From assembly GCA_965205785.1 (NCBI GenBank), contig OZ242188.1:124001-188000 (forward strand): 64,000 nt of DNA, given 5' to 3'. A model generated the notes under the pieces. It saw nothing but the letters and a program-made list of their open reading frames with translations. It was not told the DNA's origin and ran no database searches. Shown piece after piece: positions 33,208 through 43,864 of the stretch; position 1 is the stretch's first letter, and every line of letters starts with the position of its first letter. Made by a program: the position numbers and the translations under genes. The DNA comes from BJGV01 sp965205785 (GTDB lineage Bacteria; Pseudomonadota; Gammaproteobacteria; Burkholderiales; Nitrosomonadaceae).

Positions 33208-34974
33208 TTAACCTAAAAGTACTGCTAATTTTTGTAATTCTTGCTTCTCATCAGAAGTAAGTATGCTTAATGACTTATTTTGTAGTTCGGTCATACGCTT
33301 TTTACGTTGTATTTCCTGCAACCTCCTCAACGCCCCATTAAATTCAGCCTTAATGTCTATCGTATTATCCCAGGAAAGTGTTGCACTCTCAGCTTTTTCA
33401 AGCAACTCTCGGTGAGAACTATTGTGAAAATATGTAATTGCGGATGGGATTGCAGTATTCTCTCCAACATGTGGATGCGAATCAATAAACTTAATCAATG
33501 CCAATAATGCTGCCATTTCATCCGTATTTTCAACATATTCTGAAAGGAGTTTTCTATCTAATTTCGAAGCAAAGCCAGGATCATGCAAAAGAATCTGAAT
33601 TAACCAACGACAAGGTGAAATAGGACTTGGCCGCAATATTCTTCCACGAGGTGAAGATGATGACATACGCCTGATTTGCAATAAACCCTCTAACTCATCC
33701 TGATTTATACCACTAAGCTCAGCCAACCATTTTATAAGCATCAATGAAAGTATAGGTGCAGTTACCTGTGCTAATAATGGCTTTGCATTCTCCACTAATC
33801 TGGTGCGGCCCTCACTAGTTTGTAGATTAATGCCCTCTGACAGACCCTGAAACAAGAAAACGGATAAAGGCAAAGATTCGTTGATCAATTTCTCGAAAGA
33901 ATCCTTTCCAAATTTCTGGATATAACTATCAGGATCTTCTCCATCAGGCAAGAAGAGAAACCCTATATGCTTACCATCTACAAACTGCGTTAAACTGTTC
34001 TCTAAAGCGCGCCATGCCGCCTTTCTACCTGCATCATCACCATCGAAACAAAAAACAACATTATCAGTCTGGCGTAAAAGTTTTTGCACATGACGTGATG
34101 TTGTTGCAGTGCCCAATGTAGCAACAGCATATTCAATGCCATATTGTGAAAGTACAACAACATCCATATACCCTTCTACTACCAGAACTTTTTCTGCATT
34201 CCGAATCGCCTTGCGTGCTGCAAATAAATTGTAAAGCTCTTGGCCCTTCTCAAATAATGGCGTTTCGGGAGAATTTAAGTATTTAGGCTCGTTTTTCTCA
34301 ATTACCCGCCCACCAAACCCAACAATCTTTCCTCTCAGATTTAATATGGGAAACATGATACGATCACGAAATCGGTCATAGCGTTTCTTTTCCTCATTTT
34401 CATTCACCATTCCAATTTTTAAAAGTATTGGTGATTCATAATCAGGAAATATCTCAGCTAAATTCTGCCAACCTGCAGGTGAATAGCCTATTCCAAAACG
34501 AGCAGCAGTTTCCCCCGTCAGACCACGTTTCTTGAGATAGTTAATGCCTCTCTCAGAACACTTTAGCTGATCTCTATAGAATCTTGTGATAATACCCATT
34601 ACTTCAAATAAATTCTGAGAAGAACTCTCTTTATCTTCATCACTTCCTCTAGAATCAGTTGGCCTGTAATTATCTTTATTTTTTTGAACAGGAACCTGCA
34701 TTCCGACTCGTGAAGCAAGATCATTTATCGCCTCGACAAAATCCATTCCTATGTATTCCATCATAAAACCAACAGCGCTACCATGCGCACCACAGCCAAA
34801 ACAATGATAAAACTGTTTGGTTGGACTCACAGTAAATGAAGGAGTTTTTTCTCCGTGAAATGGACAGCATGCAATGTAATTTGCACCAGCTTTTTTAAGT
34901 GGCACGTGTCGCTCTATGATATCAACGATATCTACACGATTAAGTAGACCTTGAATGAACGATTGTGGAATCAT
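33208..34974 (-). CDS. dnaG: DNA primase DnaG
   Basis: DnaG makes RNA primers at the replication fork. The 588-residue protein starts with the CHC2 zinc domain (CCPFHGEKTPSFTVSP, then HCFGC). The TOPRIM core holds VEGYMDVV and FDGDDAGRKAAW with the acidic metal ligands. The C-terminal helicase-binding domain follows. It is the usual length and lies between yqeY and rpoD. Confidence 0.97.
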   Translation of the reverse strand: MIPQSFIQGLLNRVDIVDIIERHVPLKKAGANYIACCPFHGEKTPSFTVSPTKQFYHCFGCGAHGSAVGFMMEYIGMDFVEAINDLASRVGMQVPVQKNKDNYRPTDSRGSDEDKESSSQNLFEVMGIITRFYRDQLKCSERGINYLKKRGLTGETAARFGIGYSPAGWQNLAEIFPDYESPILLKIGMVNENEEKKRYDRFRDRIMFPILNLRGKIVGFGGRVIEKNEPKYLNSPETPLFEKGQELYNLFAARKAIRNAEKVLVVEGYMDVVVLSQYGIEYAVATLGTATTSRHVQKLLRQTDNVVFCFDGDDAGRKAAWRALENSLTQFVDGKHIGFLFLPDGEDPDSYIQKFGKDSFEKLINESLPLSVFLFQGLSEGINLQTSEGRTRLVENAKPLLAQVTAPILSLMLIKWLAELSGINQDELEGLLQIRRMSSSSPRGRILRPSPISPCRWLIQILLHDPGFASKLDRKLLSEYVENTDEMAALLALIKFIDSHPHVGENTAIPSAITYFHNSSHRELLEKAESATLSWDNTIDIKAEFNGALRRLQEIQRKKRMTELQNKSLSILTSDEKQELQKLAVLLG

Positions 34975-35130
34975 TTACCGGAAAGAAAGTCGATTATTTT
35001 CAACTAGCTTATAAACACGATTAGAACTGTTTAGTAATTATATGACATTTTCCAGAAATACAGTAAAAGTAGATATGCCAAAAATAATTAATGCGTAGAG
35101 CGGCATATATATTTAAATTCAATAATAAAT

Positions 35131-35589
35131 TCAAATAGTAAGCTTCTTCTTAACCAAAGCAGCCACCTTCCCCATATCAGCCTGCCCCGCAAGCTTTGGC
35201 TTGAGCACTGCAATTACTTTTCCCATTTCTTGCTGTTTTTCTGCTCCTGTTGAAGCAATTACTTCCTCTACTATACCCTCTATTTCAGAATCACTAAGTG
35301 CCTTTGGCATATAAGCTTGTAATACACCGACCTCATATCTTTCGATATCAGCCAAATCCTCACGCTTTGCAGCTACATACTGTGTAATTGAATCCTTCCG
35401 CTGCTTAATCATTTTCTCTATTACCGCAATAACCGCAACATCATCCATCTCAACACGATCATCTACTTCACACTGCTTGATAGCTGCCTGTAATAAACGA
35501 ATAGCATCCCGTCGCTTAGTATCACCCGACCGCATTGCGTCTTTCATGTGCTCAGTAATTTCTTGTTTCAGGCTTGGACCAGATTTCAT
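35131..35589 (-). CDS. yqeY: GatB/YqeY domain protein
   Basis: The 152-residue protein is helical throughout and carries the YqeY pattern DAIRLLQAAIKQCEVD and QADMGKVAALVKKKL at the end, the region shared with the tail of GatB. Its role is not firmly known; it is commonly placed between rpsU and dnaG, as here. Confidence 0.93.
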   Translation of the reverse strand: MKSGPSLKQEITEHMKDAMRSGDTKRRDAIRLLQAAIKQCEVDDRVEMDDVAVIAVIEKMIKQRKDSITQYVAAKREDLADIERYEVGVLQAYMPKALSDSEIEGIVEEVIASTGAEKQQEMGKVIAVLKPKLAGQADMGKVAALVKKKLTI

Positions 35590-35676
35590 CTGAATTTTTT
35601 ACTGTAAGTAAAGAAAATCCTTTAAATTGGATTTGATATTCAAGTTCAAATACCACCATTCATCACATAGAACACG

Positions 35677-35889
35677 CTAATATAACTTTGGTGGAAGCAA
35701 CTGACTCCTCAGGCGTTTGTAAGTTCTTTTAACCGCTGCAGCAAGCTTTCGTTTCCGCTCAGCAGTAGGCTTTTCATAAAACTCCCTTGCACGTAGCTCA
35801 GTAAGTAGCCCTGTTTTTTCTATGGTTCGCTTGAAACGACGCATAGCAACTTCAAATGGTTCATTTTCCTTAACTTTAATAATGGTCAT
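35677..35889 (-). CDS. rpsU: 30S ribosomal protein S21
   Basis: S21 binds near the 3' end of 16S rRNA in the small subunit and helps initiation. The 70-residue sequence has ENEPFEVAMRRFKRTIEKTG and ends in basic residues, as expected. It opens the macromolecular synthesis cluster. Confidence 0.97.
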   Translation of the reverse strand: MTIIKVKENEPFEVAMRRFKRTIEKTGLLTELRAREFYEKPTAERKRKLAAAVKRTYKRLRSQLLPPKLY

Positions 35890-36020
35890 AAAAACATAAT
35901 CCTTTTATTGATACTACTTTTATTGATACTACTAATATTAAAAAATGTAATTGTAAAGAACAGTATAGTATATAGTAGTCTGGTACTTTTTTGTGAAAGT
36001 GTATTTACACCTTTAATTCA

Positions 36021-37064
36021 GTGTTTGTTCTTGGCATCGAAACTTCTTGTGACGATACTGGTATCGCGATTTATCACACCACGCGAGGCCTGTTGAGTCA
36101 TGCATTATATTCACAAACAGCAATGCATAGTGAATATGGTGGTGTTGTCCCTGAACTTGCATCACGCGACCATATCCGACGAGTTCTGCCCCTTGTTAAA
36201 CAAACACTTAATACAGCAAAACTTGAACTCAAGGATTTAAATGCTGTCGCCTATACTCAGGGCCCAGGATTAGCGGGAGCGCTTCTTGTAGGTTCAAGTT
36301 TTGCAGCTGCACTTAGCTTTGCATTAAAAATTCCAGCGATAGGCATTCATCACCTTGAAGGGCATTTACTTTCTCCATTACTATCAACTACTGCTCCTTT
36401 ATTTCCGTTTGTCGCACTGTTGGTTTCTGGGGGTCATACGCAATTAATGGAAGTACGTGGTATTGGGCAATATAAATTACTAGGTGAAACTGTAGATGAT
36501 GCTGCAGGAGAGGCCTTTGACAAAACAGCAAAATTACTTGGGCTTAACTACCCAGGTGGCCCAGCAATATCAAAACTTGCTAATAAATTTTCTAAAACTT
36601 GCAAGGCAAGCAATTTTAAACTCCCTCGTCCAATGCTCCACAGTGGCGACCTCAATTTTAGCTTCAGCGGCCTTAAAACTGCTGTACTATCGCTATCAAA
36701 TAAACACGAAATCACTCAGGAAATACAAGCAGAAATTGCCTATGCATTTCAGGAAGCAGTTGTAGATGTGCTAACAAAAAAATCTATGGCAGCACTACTC
36801 CAGACCGGCCTCAACCAGCTTGTAGTTGCAGGTGGTGTTGGTGCAAATCATCAACTAAGAGAGAATCTATCAAAATATGCAAAAGAAAAGGGCTTTACTG
36901 TTTTCTACCCTGATCTTAAATTTTGTACAGATAATGGCGCCATGATTGCACTTGCTGGCGCAATGCGGTTGCAGAATAATAATCAATCGATGACAAACAG
37001 CTTCACTGTAAGAGCACGATGGGATCTAGAAACACATGCGATAACCTCTAATGAATCGATATAA
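36021..37064 (+). CDS. tsaD: tRNA threonylcarbamoyladenosine synthase subunit TsaD
   Basis: TsaD transfers the threonylcarbamoyl group to A37 of ANN-decoding tRNAs together with TsaB and TsaE. The start is GTG, giving MFVLGIETSCDDTGIAIY, which aligns with the family start. Metal-binding HHLEGH (residues 110-115) and the ASKHA-fold segments SGGHTQLM and DDAAGEAFDKTAKLLGL are present. The gene diverges from rpsU, as in many proteobacteria. It appears intact. Confidence 0.97.
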   Translation: MFVLGIETSCDDTGIAIYHTTRGLLSHALYSQTAMHSEYGGVVPELASRDHIRRVLPLVKQTLNTAKLELKDLNAVAYTQGPGLAGALLVGSSFAAALSFALKIPAIGIHHLEGHLLSPLLSTTAPLFPFVALLVSGGHTQLMEVRGIGQYKLLGETVDDAAGEAFDKTAKLLGLNYPGGPAISKLANKFSKTCKASNFKLPRPMLHSGDLNFSFSGLKTAVLSLSNKHEITQEIQAEIAYAFQEAVVDVLTKKSMAALLQTGLNQLVVAGGVGANHQLRENLSKYAKEKGFTVFYPDLKFCTDNGAMIALAGAMRLQNNNQSMTNSFTVRARWDLETHAITSNESI

Positions 37065-37171
37065 TTCATCACTCCTGACATTCTAATCTCCTACCTGCAA
37101 ACAAGGCTAGGAATTATTCCACATAAGTGACAAGCTACCATCATGAACGATCTGTTACCAAATGAAAAATT

Positions 37172-37837
37172 ATGAGTAATATAGATCCAAAAGATAATCT
37201 GATTTTATATTCCTTCCGCCGCTGCCCCTATGCAATACGTAGCCGCATGGGTTTATACAAAGCTGGATTTATTTTTGAGTTACGGGAGATTAAATTAAAA
37301 AATAAGCCTGAACAGATGCTTGAAGCTTCACCAAAAGGAACTGTACCTGTATTGATTCTACAGAACGGTACAATCATTGATGAAAGTCTCGACATCATGG
37401 AATGGGCATTAGGCAATAATGATCCTGATAGCTGGCTTGATGCCAATGAAACTGAAATGAAATTTCTAATAGATCGGAATGATAATAAGTTTAAACTGGC
37501 TTTAGATCGATATAAATACCCCCAACGTTTTCCAAATGAAGATTGCACTGGGGCGCGTGAAGTCTGTGCAGAAATATTAAATGATTTAAATATCAGGCTA
37601 GAAAAACATCAACAGATTTTAAGTAATAATATTGCAATGGCAGATATTGCAATATTTCCTTTTATCCGTCAGTGCGCTTTTGTTGATGAAGAATGGTTCA
37701 ATAATTTATCTGTACCGCACTTACAAAGATGGCTACAAGAACATCTTGAGAGCACTCTATTTAAAGTCGTTATGATGAAGTTTAAAACCTGGTCACAGGG
37801 TAATAGTCCTACCCTATTCAAACCACTAGAATACTAA
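37172..37837 (+). CDS. Glutathione S-transferase family protein
   Basis: Residues 10-80 form a thioredoxin-like GST domain with RRCPYAIRSRMGLYKAG, where the CPYA sequence is glutaredoxin-2-like, and cis-Pro GTVPVLIL followed by DESLDIMEWAL. An all-helical C-terminal domain follows. It is expected in the cytoplasm as a thiol-dependent transferase or reductase. The substrate is unknown. Confidence 0.85.
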   Translation: MSNIDPKDNLILYSFRRCPYAIRSRMGLYKAGFIFELREIKLKNKPEQMLEASPKGTVPVLILQNGTIIDESLDIMEWALGNNDPDSWLDANETEMKFLIDRNDNKFKLALDRYKYPQRFPNEDCTGAREVCAEILNDLNIRLEKHQQILSNNIAMADIAIFPFIRQCAFVDEEWFNNLSVPHLQRWLQEHLESTLFKVVMMKFKTWSQGNSPTLFKPLEY

Positions 37838-37884
37838 AATCTCTGTATCTTTTCTTTCTGAATCTGGCTCAACTTACTGAGTAG

Positions 37885-38505
37885 CTAAGTCCTATCCCTT
37901 TTACCAATTCTCGTTTCATTACCTGCAATTAGATTAGCAATATTTGATTTGTGACGCCATATAATTAGTAGTGATATAACCAAAATTACCAAGGTACTTT
38001 CTTCAGAACCTAAAAATATCCATGCATAAACTGGTGTGAAGGCTGCTGCCACCAACGCAGATAATGATGAGAAGCGCCATATCAGAGCAACAACAATCCA
38101 AGTAATAATAGCTAATAATCCTGACCATAAATTTAGCCCGAGTACCACACCTACCGCCGTTGCTACGCCCCTACCTCCTTTAAAACGAAAAAATACAGGC
38201 CATATATGCCCTAAAAAAACTATCAACCCAACAGCGGCTATTATTCTATTATCTAATTCCAAAACTGGCGCCAAATATTGTGCCAATATAACTACCACCC
38301 AACCTTTACCTGCATCACCAAGTAAAGTAAGTACTGCGGCAGCTTTATTTCCACTACGTAATACATTAGTTGCCCCAGGATTCTTTGAGCCAAAAGTACG
38401 TGGGTCAGGTAATTTAAAAATCCAACTCGCTATAACTGCGAATGAAATCGACCCGAGCAAATAAGCTAAGATTATTAAACCTATTATTGTCATTGTGATT
38501 GGCAC
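37885..38505 (-). CDS. plsY: Glycerol-3-phosphate acyltransferase PlsY
   Basis: PlsY transfers acyl groups from acyl-phosphate to glycerol-3-phosphate, the first step of phospholipid synthesis, in the inner membrane. The 206-residue protein has several membrane segments and the three conserved motifs: YLLGSISFAVI, DPRTFGSKNPGATNVLRSGN and FKGGRGVAT. It diverges from folB, a common arrangement. Confidence 0.95.
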   Translation of the reverse strand: MPITMTIIGLIILAYLLGSISFAVIASWIFKLPDPRTFGSKNPGATNVLRSGNKAAAVLTLLGDAGKGWVVVILAQYLAPVLELDNRIIAAVGLIVFLGHIWPVFFRFKGGRGVATAVGVVLGLNLWSGLLAIITWIVVALIWRFSSLSALVAAAFTPVYAWIFLGSEESTLVILVISLLIIWRHKSNIANLIAGNETRIGKRDRT

Positions 38506-38602
38506 CGATTCAGCAAATAGAATAAAATCAGTTTTAATTCTACGTTAAAACTACTTCTCTACGAAGTATCTTAGAAACCCCTAATATAATAAATCTAGAC
38601 GA

Positions 38603-38962
38603 ATGGACATAATTTTCATCCACGAGCTTAAAATAAAAACCCTGATTGGGATTTATCCATGGGAGCGCAAGGTAGCTCAAACAATACAACTAGATATAGA
38701 GATTGCCCTACCAACAAGTAAAGCCTGTCAGACAGACAATTTTGAGGATGCGCTAGATTATGCATCTATTATTAAACGAATCAATGAATCTTTATCACAA
38801 AAACAATTTTCGTTACTTGAGGCGTTAGCAGAACATATCGCTCAAATTATTTTAACGGAATTTAAATCTCCATGGACAAAGGTCAACGTAGCAAAACTTT
38901 GTATGATACGTGACGTGAAAAAAATTACTGTATGTATTGAACGAAGCTTACACTCTTCATAA
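38603..38962 (+). CDS. folB: Dihydroneopterin aldolase FolB
   Basis: FolB converts dihydroneopterin to hydroxymethyl-dihydropterin in folate synthesis. The sequence has the family start IIFIHELKIKTLIGIYPWER and the LLEALAEHIAQIIL segment with the active-site Glu region. At 119 residues it is the normal length. Confidence 0.93.
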   Translation: MDIIFIHELKIKTLIGIYPWERKVAQTIQLDIEIALPTSKACQTDNFEDALDYASIIKRINESLSQKQFSLLEALAEHIAQIILTEFKSPWTKVNVAKLCMIRDVKKITVCIERSLHSS

Positions 38963-39008
38963 TATAAAAATTATTTTTTATTTGTACGATCCAAAGTATT
39001 TAGCCATT

Positions 39009-39782
39009 TTAACTTTTATTATGAAGGAGTGTAGTAATAAGCCCTTTATCACCGGACTCAGTCTCGGTCACATTTAAGAATCCAAGTGACTCAGCTGTAT
39101 CCTTGATACGTTTATGGCTTGCATATACTGGCAGGGAAAACAGCAGACTCTTACGATCTTGTTTTGGCACCATGGTCACAAGATTCTTTATAGCAGAACT
39201 ACTCATTATTGAAACAGCTGTTACTCTCTTTGCCGATAATAATTCTAGCAATCCTGTAGATGGTGTAGTTGGGATACTACGCCTGTAGGCAGCAGCGATT
39301 TCTACCTTAGCTCCGCGACGCCTTAATTCATCAAATAACAGCTCTCGTCCACCATTACCACGAAATATTAATATACGTTGCCCATTAACAAATTCTGACT
39401 GTAATTCAGAAAGTTCAAGCAGGCCTTCACTATCAAAACTTTTTAGTGGTATTCGTACGTTGTTAACTCCATATAAATTTAACTCTTCAGCAGTACCTAA
39501 ACCAGGCGCAAATACTTTGACTGAAATGGGCAGTTTAATGTTATCTTTAAAAGTCATCTCTACAGCACTAGGACTTACAAAAATTATTGCATATACGCTT
39601 TGTAATGATGATAACGCTGCCTTAACGTGTCCAATATCTTCTGGTGGCTTAATGATAATAGTTGGAAATATAATGGGTGTAGCGCCTAGCGCTGCTAACC
39701 GCTCAGCGGTCCGGGAAGCAGGTTTTACTGGCCGTGTAATCAACATATGCACGCCCGATAAAGGGCCAACCATATTTGTCAT
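39009..39782 (-). CDS. hemD: Uroporphyrinogen-III synthase HemD
   Basis: HemD closes hydroxymethylbilane to uroporphyrinogen III, the branch point for haem and sirohaem. The protein shows the two-domain HemD pattern, with VLITRPVKPA-like MLITRPVKPASRTAERLAAL at the start, IIFVSPSAVEMTF and YRRSIP later. The family is weakly conserved, but length (257) and motifs agree. No hemC or hemX lies next to it. Confidence 0.88.
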   Translation of the reverse strand: MTNMVGPLSGVHMLITRPVKPASRTAERLAALGATPIIFPTIIIKPPEDIGHVKAALSSLQSVYAIIFVSPSAVEMTFKDNIKLPISVKVFAPGLGTAEELNLYGVNNVRIPLKSFDSEGLLELSELQSEFVNGQRILIFRGNGGRELLFDELRRRGAKVEIAAAYRRSIPTTPSTGLLELLSAKRVTAVSIMSSSAIKNLVTMVPKQDRKSLLFSLPVYASHKRIKDTAESLGFLNVTETESGDKGLITTLLHNKS

Positions 39783-40036
39783 AATCTTAATAAAGTATTA
39801 AATTAGACTCTAAGTTAGAAATAAAAAAGTTTCTATTTACTGTTGTAATAATTAAATATGCGAACTATTAAAAGCAGGAACCAGAAATTTGATAAAATGC
39901 ATATAATTAACTTTGGCAAATATTACGTGACAATATTTATACACGTTACTTTACCAGCCTTTTACTGAGAAATATTTTATATTTGCTTAAATTTTTAGAT
40001 ATATAGAAATATCTTACATTATTTTTTCAGGTACTT

Positions 40037-41059
40037 ATGAGTCGAAATAAAAAGTATATCTTCAGCTCTAATTATACAGCCCTAGTATTTATAGTTGGAT
40101 TGTTATTGTTTTGTCATAGTCAGTCTATTATGGCAGTACAACTCAACCCTAAGATCAAAGTTTTTATCAGCAAGATGGTAAAAACTCATGGATTTAACGA
40201 GCCCGAACTTAAAAAAATATTTACTAAAACAAAATTTCATTCTGGCATTATCAAAGCAATTACCCGTCCAAGCACATCTAAACCTTGGCATGAGTATCAT
40301 CCTATTTTTATTAACCAAAGACGAATTACAAAGGGAGTCGCTTTCTGGAAGAGGAATGCTAAAACCCTTGAGCGTGCAAGTAAGAAGTTTGGTGTTCCTG
40401 AAGAAATTATTGTAGCGGTAATTGGAGTTGAAACTTACTATGGAAAACGAACTGGCAGACATCGTGTATTGGATGCATTGACAACCTTGGCTTTTAATTA
40501 TCCAAAACGTGCTGATTTCTTCCGTGATGAATTAGAACAATATCTATTGCTCATACGGGAACAAGATGCTGATATGTTCAGTTTTAAAGGATCCTACGCT
40601 GGTGCAATTGGTATTCCTCAATTCATGCCAAGCAGTTATCGTAAATATGCAGTAGATTTTGATGATGACGGCAAAATAGACTTATCAGGGAGCACTGCCG
40701 ATTCAATAGGTAGTGTAGCTAACTATTTGAAAGCGCATGGATGGGAAGTTAATGGTCCGGTAGTAACACGTGCACAGGTCAGTGATAACAGTCGTCACGA
40801 AACTTTAAAAATGACACATATGCCTCTTTATACAATAAATAAAATGAAAGAGTTTGGAATTACACCATTAATCGATATTCCTGATGATCGCAAGGCAACA
40901 CTAATCAAATTAAATATTAAAAACCATATGGAATATTGGTTAGGTTTCAATAATTTCTATGTTATTACTCGTTATAATCGGAGCACTCATTATGCAATGT
41001 CTGTATTATTACTATCTGAAGAAATTAGTGCGTCACGAAAAAACAAAGAAGAAGTTTAA
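40037..41059 (+). CDS. mltB: Lytic murein transglycosylase B
   Basis: MltB cleaves the glycan strand of peptidoglycan in the periplasm with formation of an anhydro-muramyl end. The N-terminus has a signal (FIVGLLLFCHSQSIMAVQ) without an obvious lipobox Cys at the cleavage site, so this form may be soluble. The catalytic Glu lies in VIGVETYYGKRTG. SFKGSYAGAIGIPQFMPSSY and DDDGKIDL, an EF-hand-like loop, are family marks. Confidence 0.93.
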   Translation: MSRNKKYIFSSNYTALVFIVGLLLFCHSQSIMAVQLNPKIKVFISKMVKTHGFNEPELKKIFTKTKFHSGIIKAITRPSTSKPWHEYHPIFINQRRITKGVAFWKRNAKTLERASKKFGVPEEIIVAVIGVETYYGKRTGRHRVLDALTTLAFNYPKRADFFRDELEQYLLLIREQDADMFSFKGSYAGAIGIPQFMPSSYRKYAVDFDDDGKIDLSGSTADSIGSVANYLKAHGWEVNGPVVTRAQVSDNSRHETLKMTHMPLYTINKMKEFGITPLIDIPDDRKATLIKLNIKNHMEYWLGFNNFYVITRYNRSTHYAMSVLLLSEEISASRKNKEEV

Positions 41060-41094
41060 CAAATCAACTCTATATTCAACATATAGCAACAATA

Positions 41095-42168
41095 TTATTG
41101 CGTTATTTGATTAAACGCAACGACATGATCCGCCTCTAGTTTAATCCCAATATTTTCACCAATAGCATGATTATGATGACTTGGTACGAGTGATAATGCT
41201 GTACTGCCCCCAGGTAAACGTAAAGTATATAAAATTTCAGCTCCCCGGAAAGCCTTGTGTAAAACTTGTGCCTTTAAAGAGCTTTCATCATCATGCACGA
41301 TATCATCTGGGCGCACTAATACATCAACCTTGCAACCTTTACCAGATTCTTTACCTGATGCGTGTTGATGAGAGATATCCACTTCAAGAATTCCCAACTC
41401 GATCTCTACATGACTGGAATCAAGAATCTTTCCAGCGAGGAATACACCTTGTCCTACAAAGTTTGCAACAAAGCGACTGGTGGGACAATGATAAAGATTG
41501 TAAGCAGTGTCCCATTGCATAATTTTGCCGTGCTGCATTACACCGATCTCGTCAGCAATGGCAAAAGCTTCATTCTGATCATGTGTTACAAGAATAGCCG
41601 TAGTACCCTGGCTTTTAAGGATGTCACGAATCTCTAAACTCAAACGTTCCCGTAGATTCACATCAAGATTCGAAAAAGGTTCATCCAATAATATTAAATC
41701 GGGCCGGGGCGCTAGTGCTCGCGCTAACGCAACCCTTTGTTGCTGTCCTCCTGAGAGCTCATGAGGATATTTATTAGCTGCATCTGTAAGACCTACGGTC
41801 TCAAGCATTTCAATTGCCCGTCTTGAACTTTCAACATGAGACATACGATGCAAACCAAAAATAATATTTGAAGTAACAGTAAGATGTGGAAACAACGCAT
41901 AATCCTGAAACACCATTCCTATTTGTCTCTGTTCTGGTCGTAATGAAAATCCTGAACTGCTAACCTTTACACCATTCAGCAAGATTTCCCCCGCTACTAC
42001 TGGCTCAAACCCAGCTATACAACGTAAAACTGTAGTTTTTCCACACCCACTTGGTCCTAAAAGACAGCCAATCACGCCCTTGTTAAGCTCAAGTGATAAA
42101 TTACTAACCACAATCTGTTTATCATAAGATTGACTTATCTTTTTTATCTCAAGCAATAAAGTATTCAT
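41095..42168 (-). CDS. fbpC: Ferric iron ABC transporter ATP-binding protein
   Basis: The protein powers import of ferric iron. Walker A GPSGCGKTT, signature LSGGQQQRVALARALA, Walker B LILLDEPFSNLD and a switch His (VTHDQNEAF) are all present. A C-terminal TOBE-like region follows. It lies five bases after the permease gene and is the third gene of the unit fbpA-fbpB-fbpC. Confidence 0.92.
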   Translation of the reverse strand: MNTLLLEIKKISQSYDKQIVVSNLSLELNKGVIGCLLGPSGCGKTTVLRCIAGFEPVVAGEILLNGVKVSSSGFSLRPEQRQIGMVFQDYALFPHLTVTSNIIFGLHRMSHVESSRRAIEMLETVGLTDAANKYPHELSGGQQQRVALARALAPRPDLILLDEPFSNLDVNLRERLSLEIRDILKSQGTTAILVTHDQNEAFAIADEIGVMQHGKIMQWDTAYNLYHCPTSRFVANFVGQGVFLAGKILDSSHVEIELGILEVDISHQHASGKESGKGCKVDVLVRPDDIVHDDESSLKAQVLHKAFRGAEILYTLRLPGGSTALSLVPSHHNHAIGENIGIKLEADHVVAFNQITQ

Positions 42169-42172
42169 ATAA

Positions 42173-43861
42173 TTATTTCTCAGCTTGACGTGTAAGCATT
42201 GCTATGGGAATCAAACCCGTCAATACTAATGCTACTGCAGGCAAAGCTGCTTGCTCCCACTCTCCTTCTGAAGTCATTTCAAATATTCGTACTGAAAGTG
42301 TGTCCCAGCCAAAAGGTCTCGTCATTAAAGTAATAGGCATTTCTTTCATAACATCAACAAACACCAAAGTAACAGCAGTGAGAATTCCACCTTTTAGAAT
42401 GGGCAAATGGATTCTCTTGAGCATACTCCATCCACTCACACCAAGACCCATTGAAGCTTCATCTATACTTAAAGTAACTCGTTGCATAGCGCTCTCAATA
42501 GGGTTATATCCAACTGCTAGGAAACGTGTCATATAAGCAATTAACATGACTATAAGCGTACCTTGAAATAAGAATCCCGTTTCTATCGAGAATAATTGCA
42601 TCACCATCTGACTAAACCAGTTATCGACCCATGCAAGTGGGACAAAAATTCCTACAGCCAGAACTACACCAGGTAAAGCATATCCTATTGTTGCGATTCG
42701 TACTGCCACATTGGCAACTATGTCAGGGTGACGACGCACAGAATAAATCATTAAAATTGAAATAATACAAATAAGTATTGCAGCAAATCCTGACAACATT
42801 AATGAATGCCAGAGAAAACCTAAATAGCGTTGATTAAATTCTTCTGCAAAGGTATGTGAAGCCCATATAAATAATTGCGTAATTGGTAATAGAAAAGCAA
42901 AAAATAAAGTGGCTGAAGCAAAGCCGGCAACAGCCCAAGAGTGCCATCCTGTAAGTACAATAGAAGGTATACGCGTACTTTGTTTATTCTCTGCATAGCG
43001 TATTCGTGAACGGAATTGCTGCTCTAAAACAATTAATACAAAAACAATTACAATCAGTAACGATGCTAGCTGAGAAGCCGCGGATAAAGAAAACATACTG
43101 AACCATGCTTTATAGATAGCTGTAGTAAATGTATCGTAATTAAATACTGCTACAGTTCCAAAGTCTGCTAAAGTTTCCATTAAAACAAGCATTACACCAC
43201 TTGCTATCCATGGACGCGCCATCGGTAATGCTACTTTAAAGAACCCCTGTGTACGATTTAATCCTAATGACTGAGCGGCTTCTAATGAACGTTTCCCTTG
43301 AGTAAGAAAAGCATTCCGAGCTAACAAATATACATAAGGATAAAAAGCAAGTGTCATTACAATAATTACACCCATCCTACTTCTAATATTTGGAAACCAA
43401 AGCAATTCTGACCCAATCCAAGAACGTAATGATGTCTGTATTGGACCAGTAAAATCAAATAGCCCTAAAGTAACAAATGCCAGGACATATGCGGGGAATG
43501 CAAGAGGAAGCAACAGTCCCCAAGATAAAATCTTTCGCCCAGGGAAATCGCATACTGCGGTAAACCAAGCTAAACTCACTCCCAATAATGCTGAACTGAC
43601 AGCTACTCCTAATGCAAGCCAGAATGAGTTTAGCAGTAGTCTTGACAGAGTTGTCTCTACTAAATGCTTCCAGATTTCCCCAGCAGGAGTGAGAAACGAC
43701 AACATAACAGTACCTACAGGAATAAGTACTAAAACAGCCACAATAATGGGAATATAACGCCAACTTAATGCCGTCTGGAACATATCAAGTAAATAATAAA
43801 GGTTATTTCTTGATTTACTACTTTCGGATTTCAACTGAGTTTTCCACAAGTCACCTTTCAT
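42173..43861 (-). CDS. fbpB: Ferric iron ABC transporter permease (two fused domains)
   Basis: This 562-residue inner-membrane protein contains about twelve hydrophobic segments and two EAA-type loops (EAAQSLGLNRTQGFFKVALP and EASMGLGVSGWSMLKRIHLP), as in FbpB/SfuB-type fused permeases. It forms the channel used by the periplasmic binding protein. It follows fbpA by three bases. Confidence 0.93.
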   Translation of the reverse strand: MKGDLWKTQLKSESSKSRNNLYYLLDMFQTALSWRYIPIIVAVLVLIPVGTVMLSFLTPAGEIWKHLVETTLSRLLLNSFWLALGVAVSSALLGVSLAWFTAVCDFPGRKILSWGLLLPLAFPAYVLAFVTLGLFDFTGPIQTSLRSWIGSELLWFPNIRSRMGVIIVMTLAFYPYVYLLARNAFLTQGKRSLEAAQSLGLNRTQGFFKVALPMARPWIASGVMLVLMETLADFGTVAVFNYDTFTTAIYKAWFSMFSLSAASQLASLLIVIVFVLIVLEQQFRSRIRYAENKQSTRIPSIVLTGWHSWAVAGFASATLFFAFLLPITQLFIWASHTFAEEFNQRYLGFLWHSLMLSGFAAILICIISILMIYSVRRHPDIVANVAVRIATIGYALPGVVLAVGIFVPLAWVDNWFSQMVMQLFSIETGFLFQGTLIVMLIAYMTRFLAVGYNPIESAMQRVTLSIDEASMGLGVSGWSMLKRIHLPILKGGILTAVTLVFVDVMKEMPITLMTRPFGWDTLSVRIFEMTSEGEWEQAALPAVALVLTGLIPIAMLTRQAEK

Positions 43862-43864
43862 ACT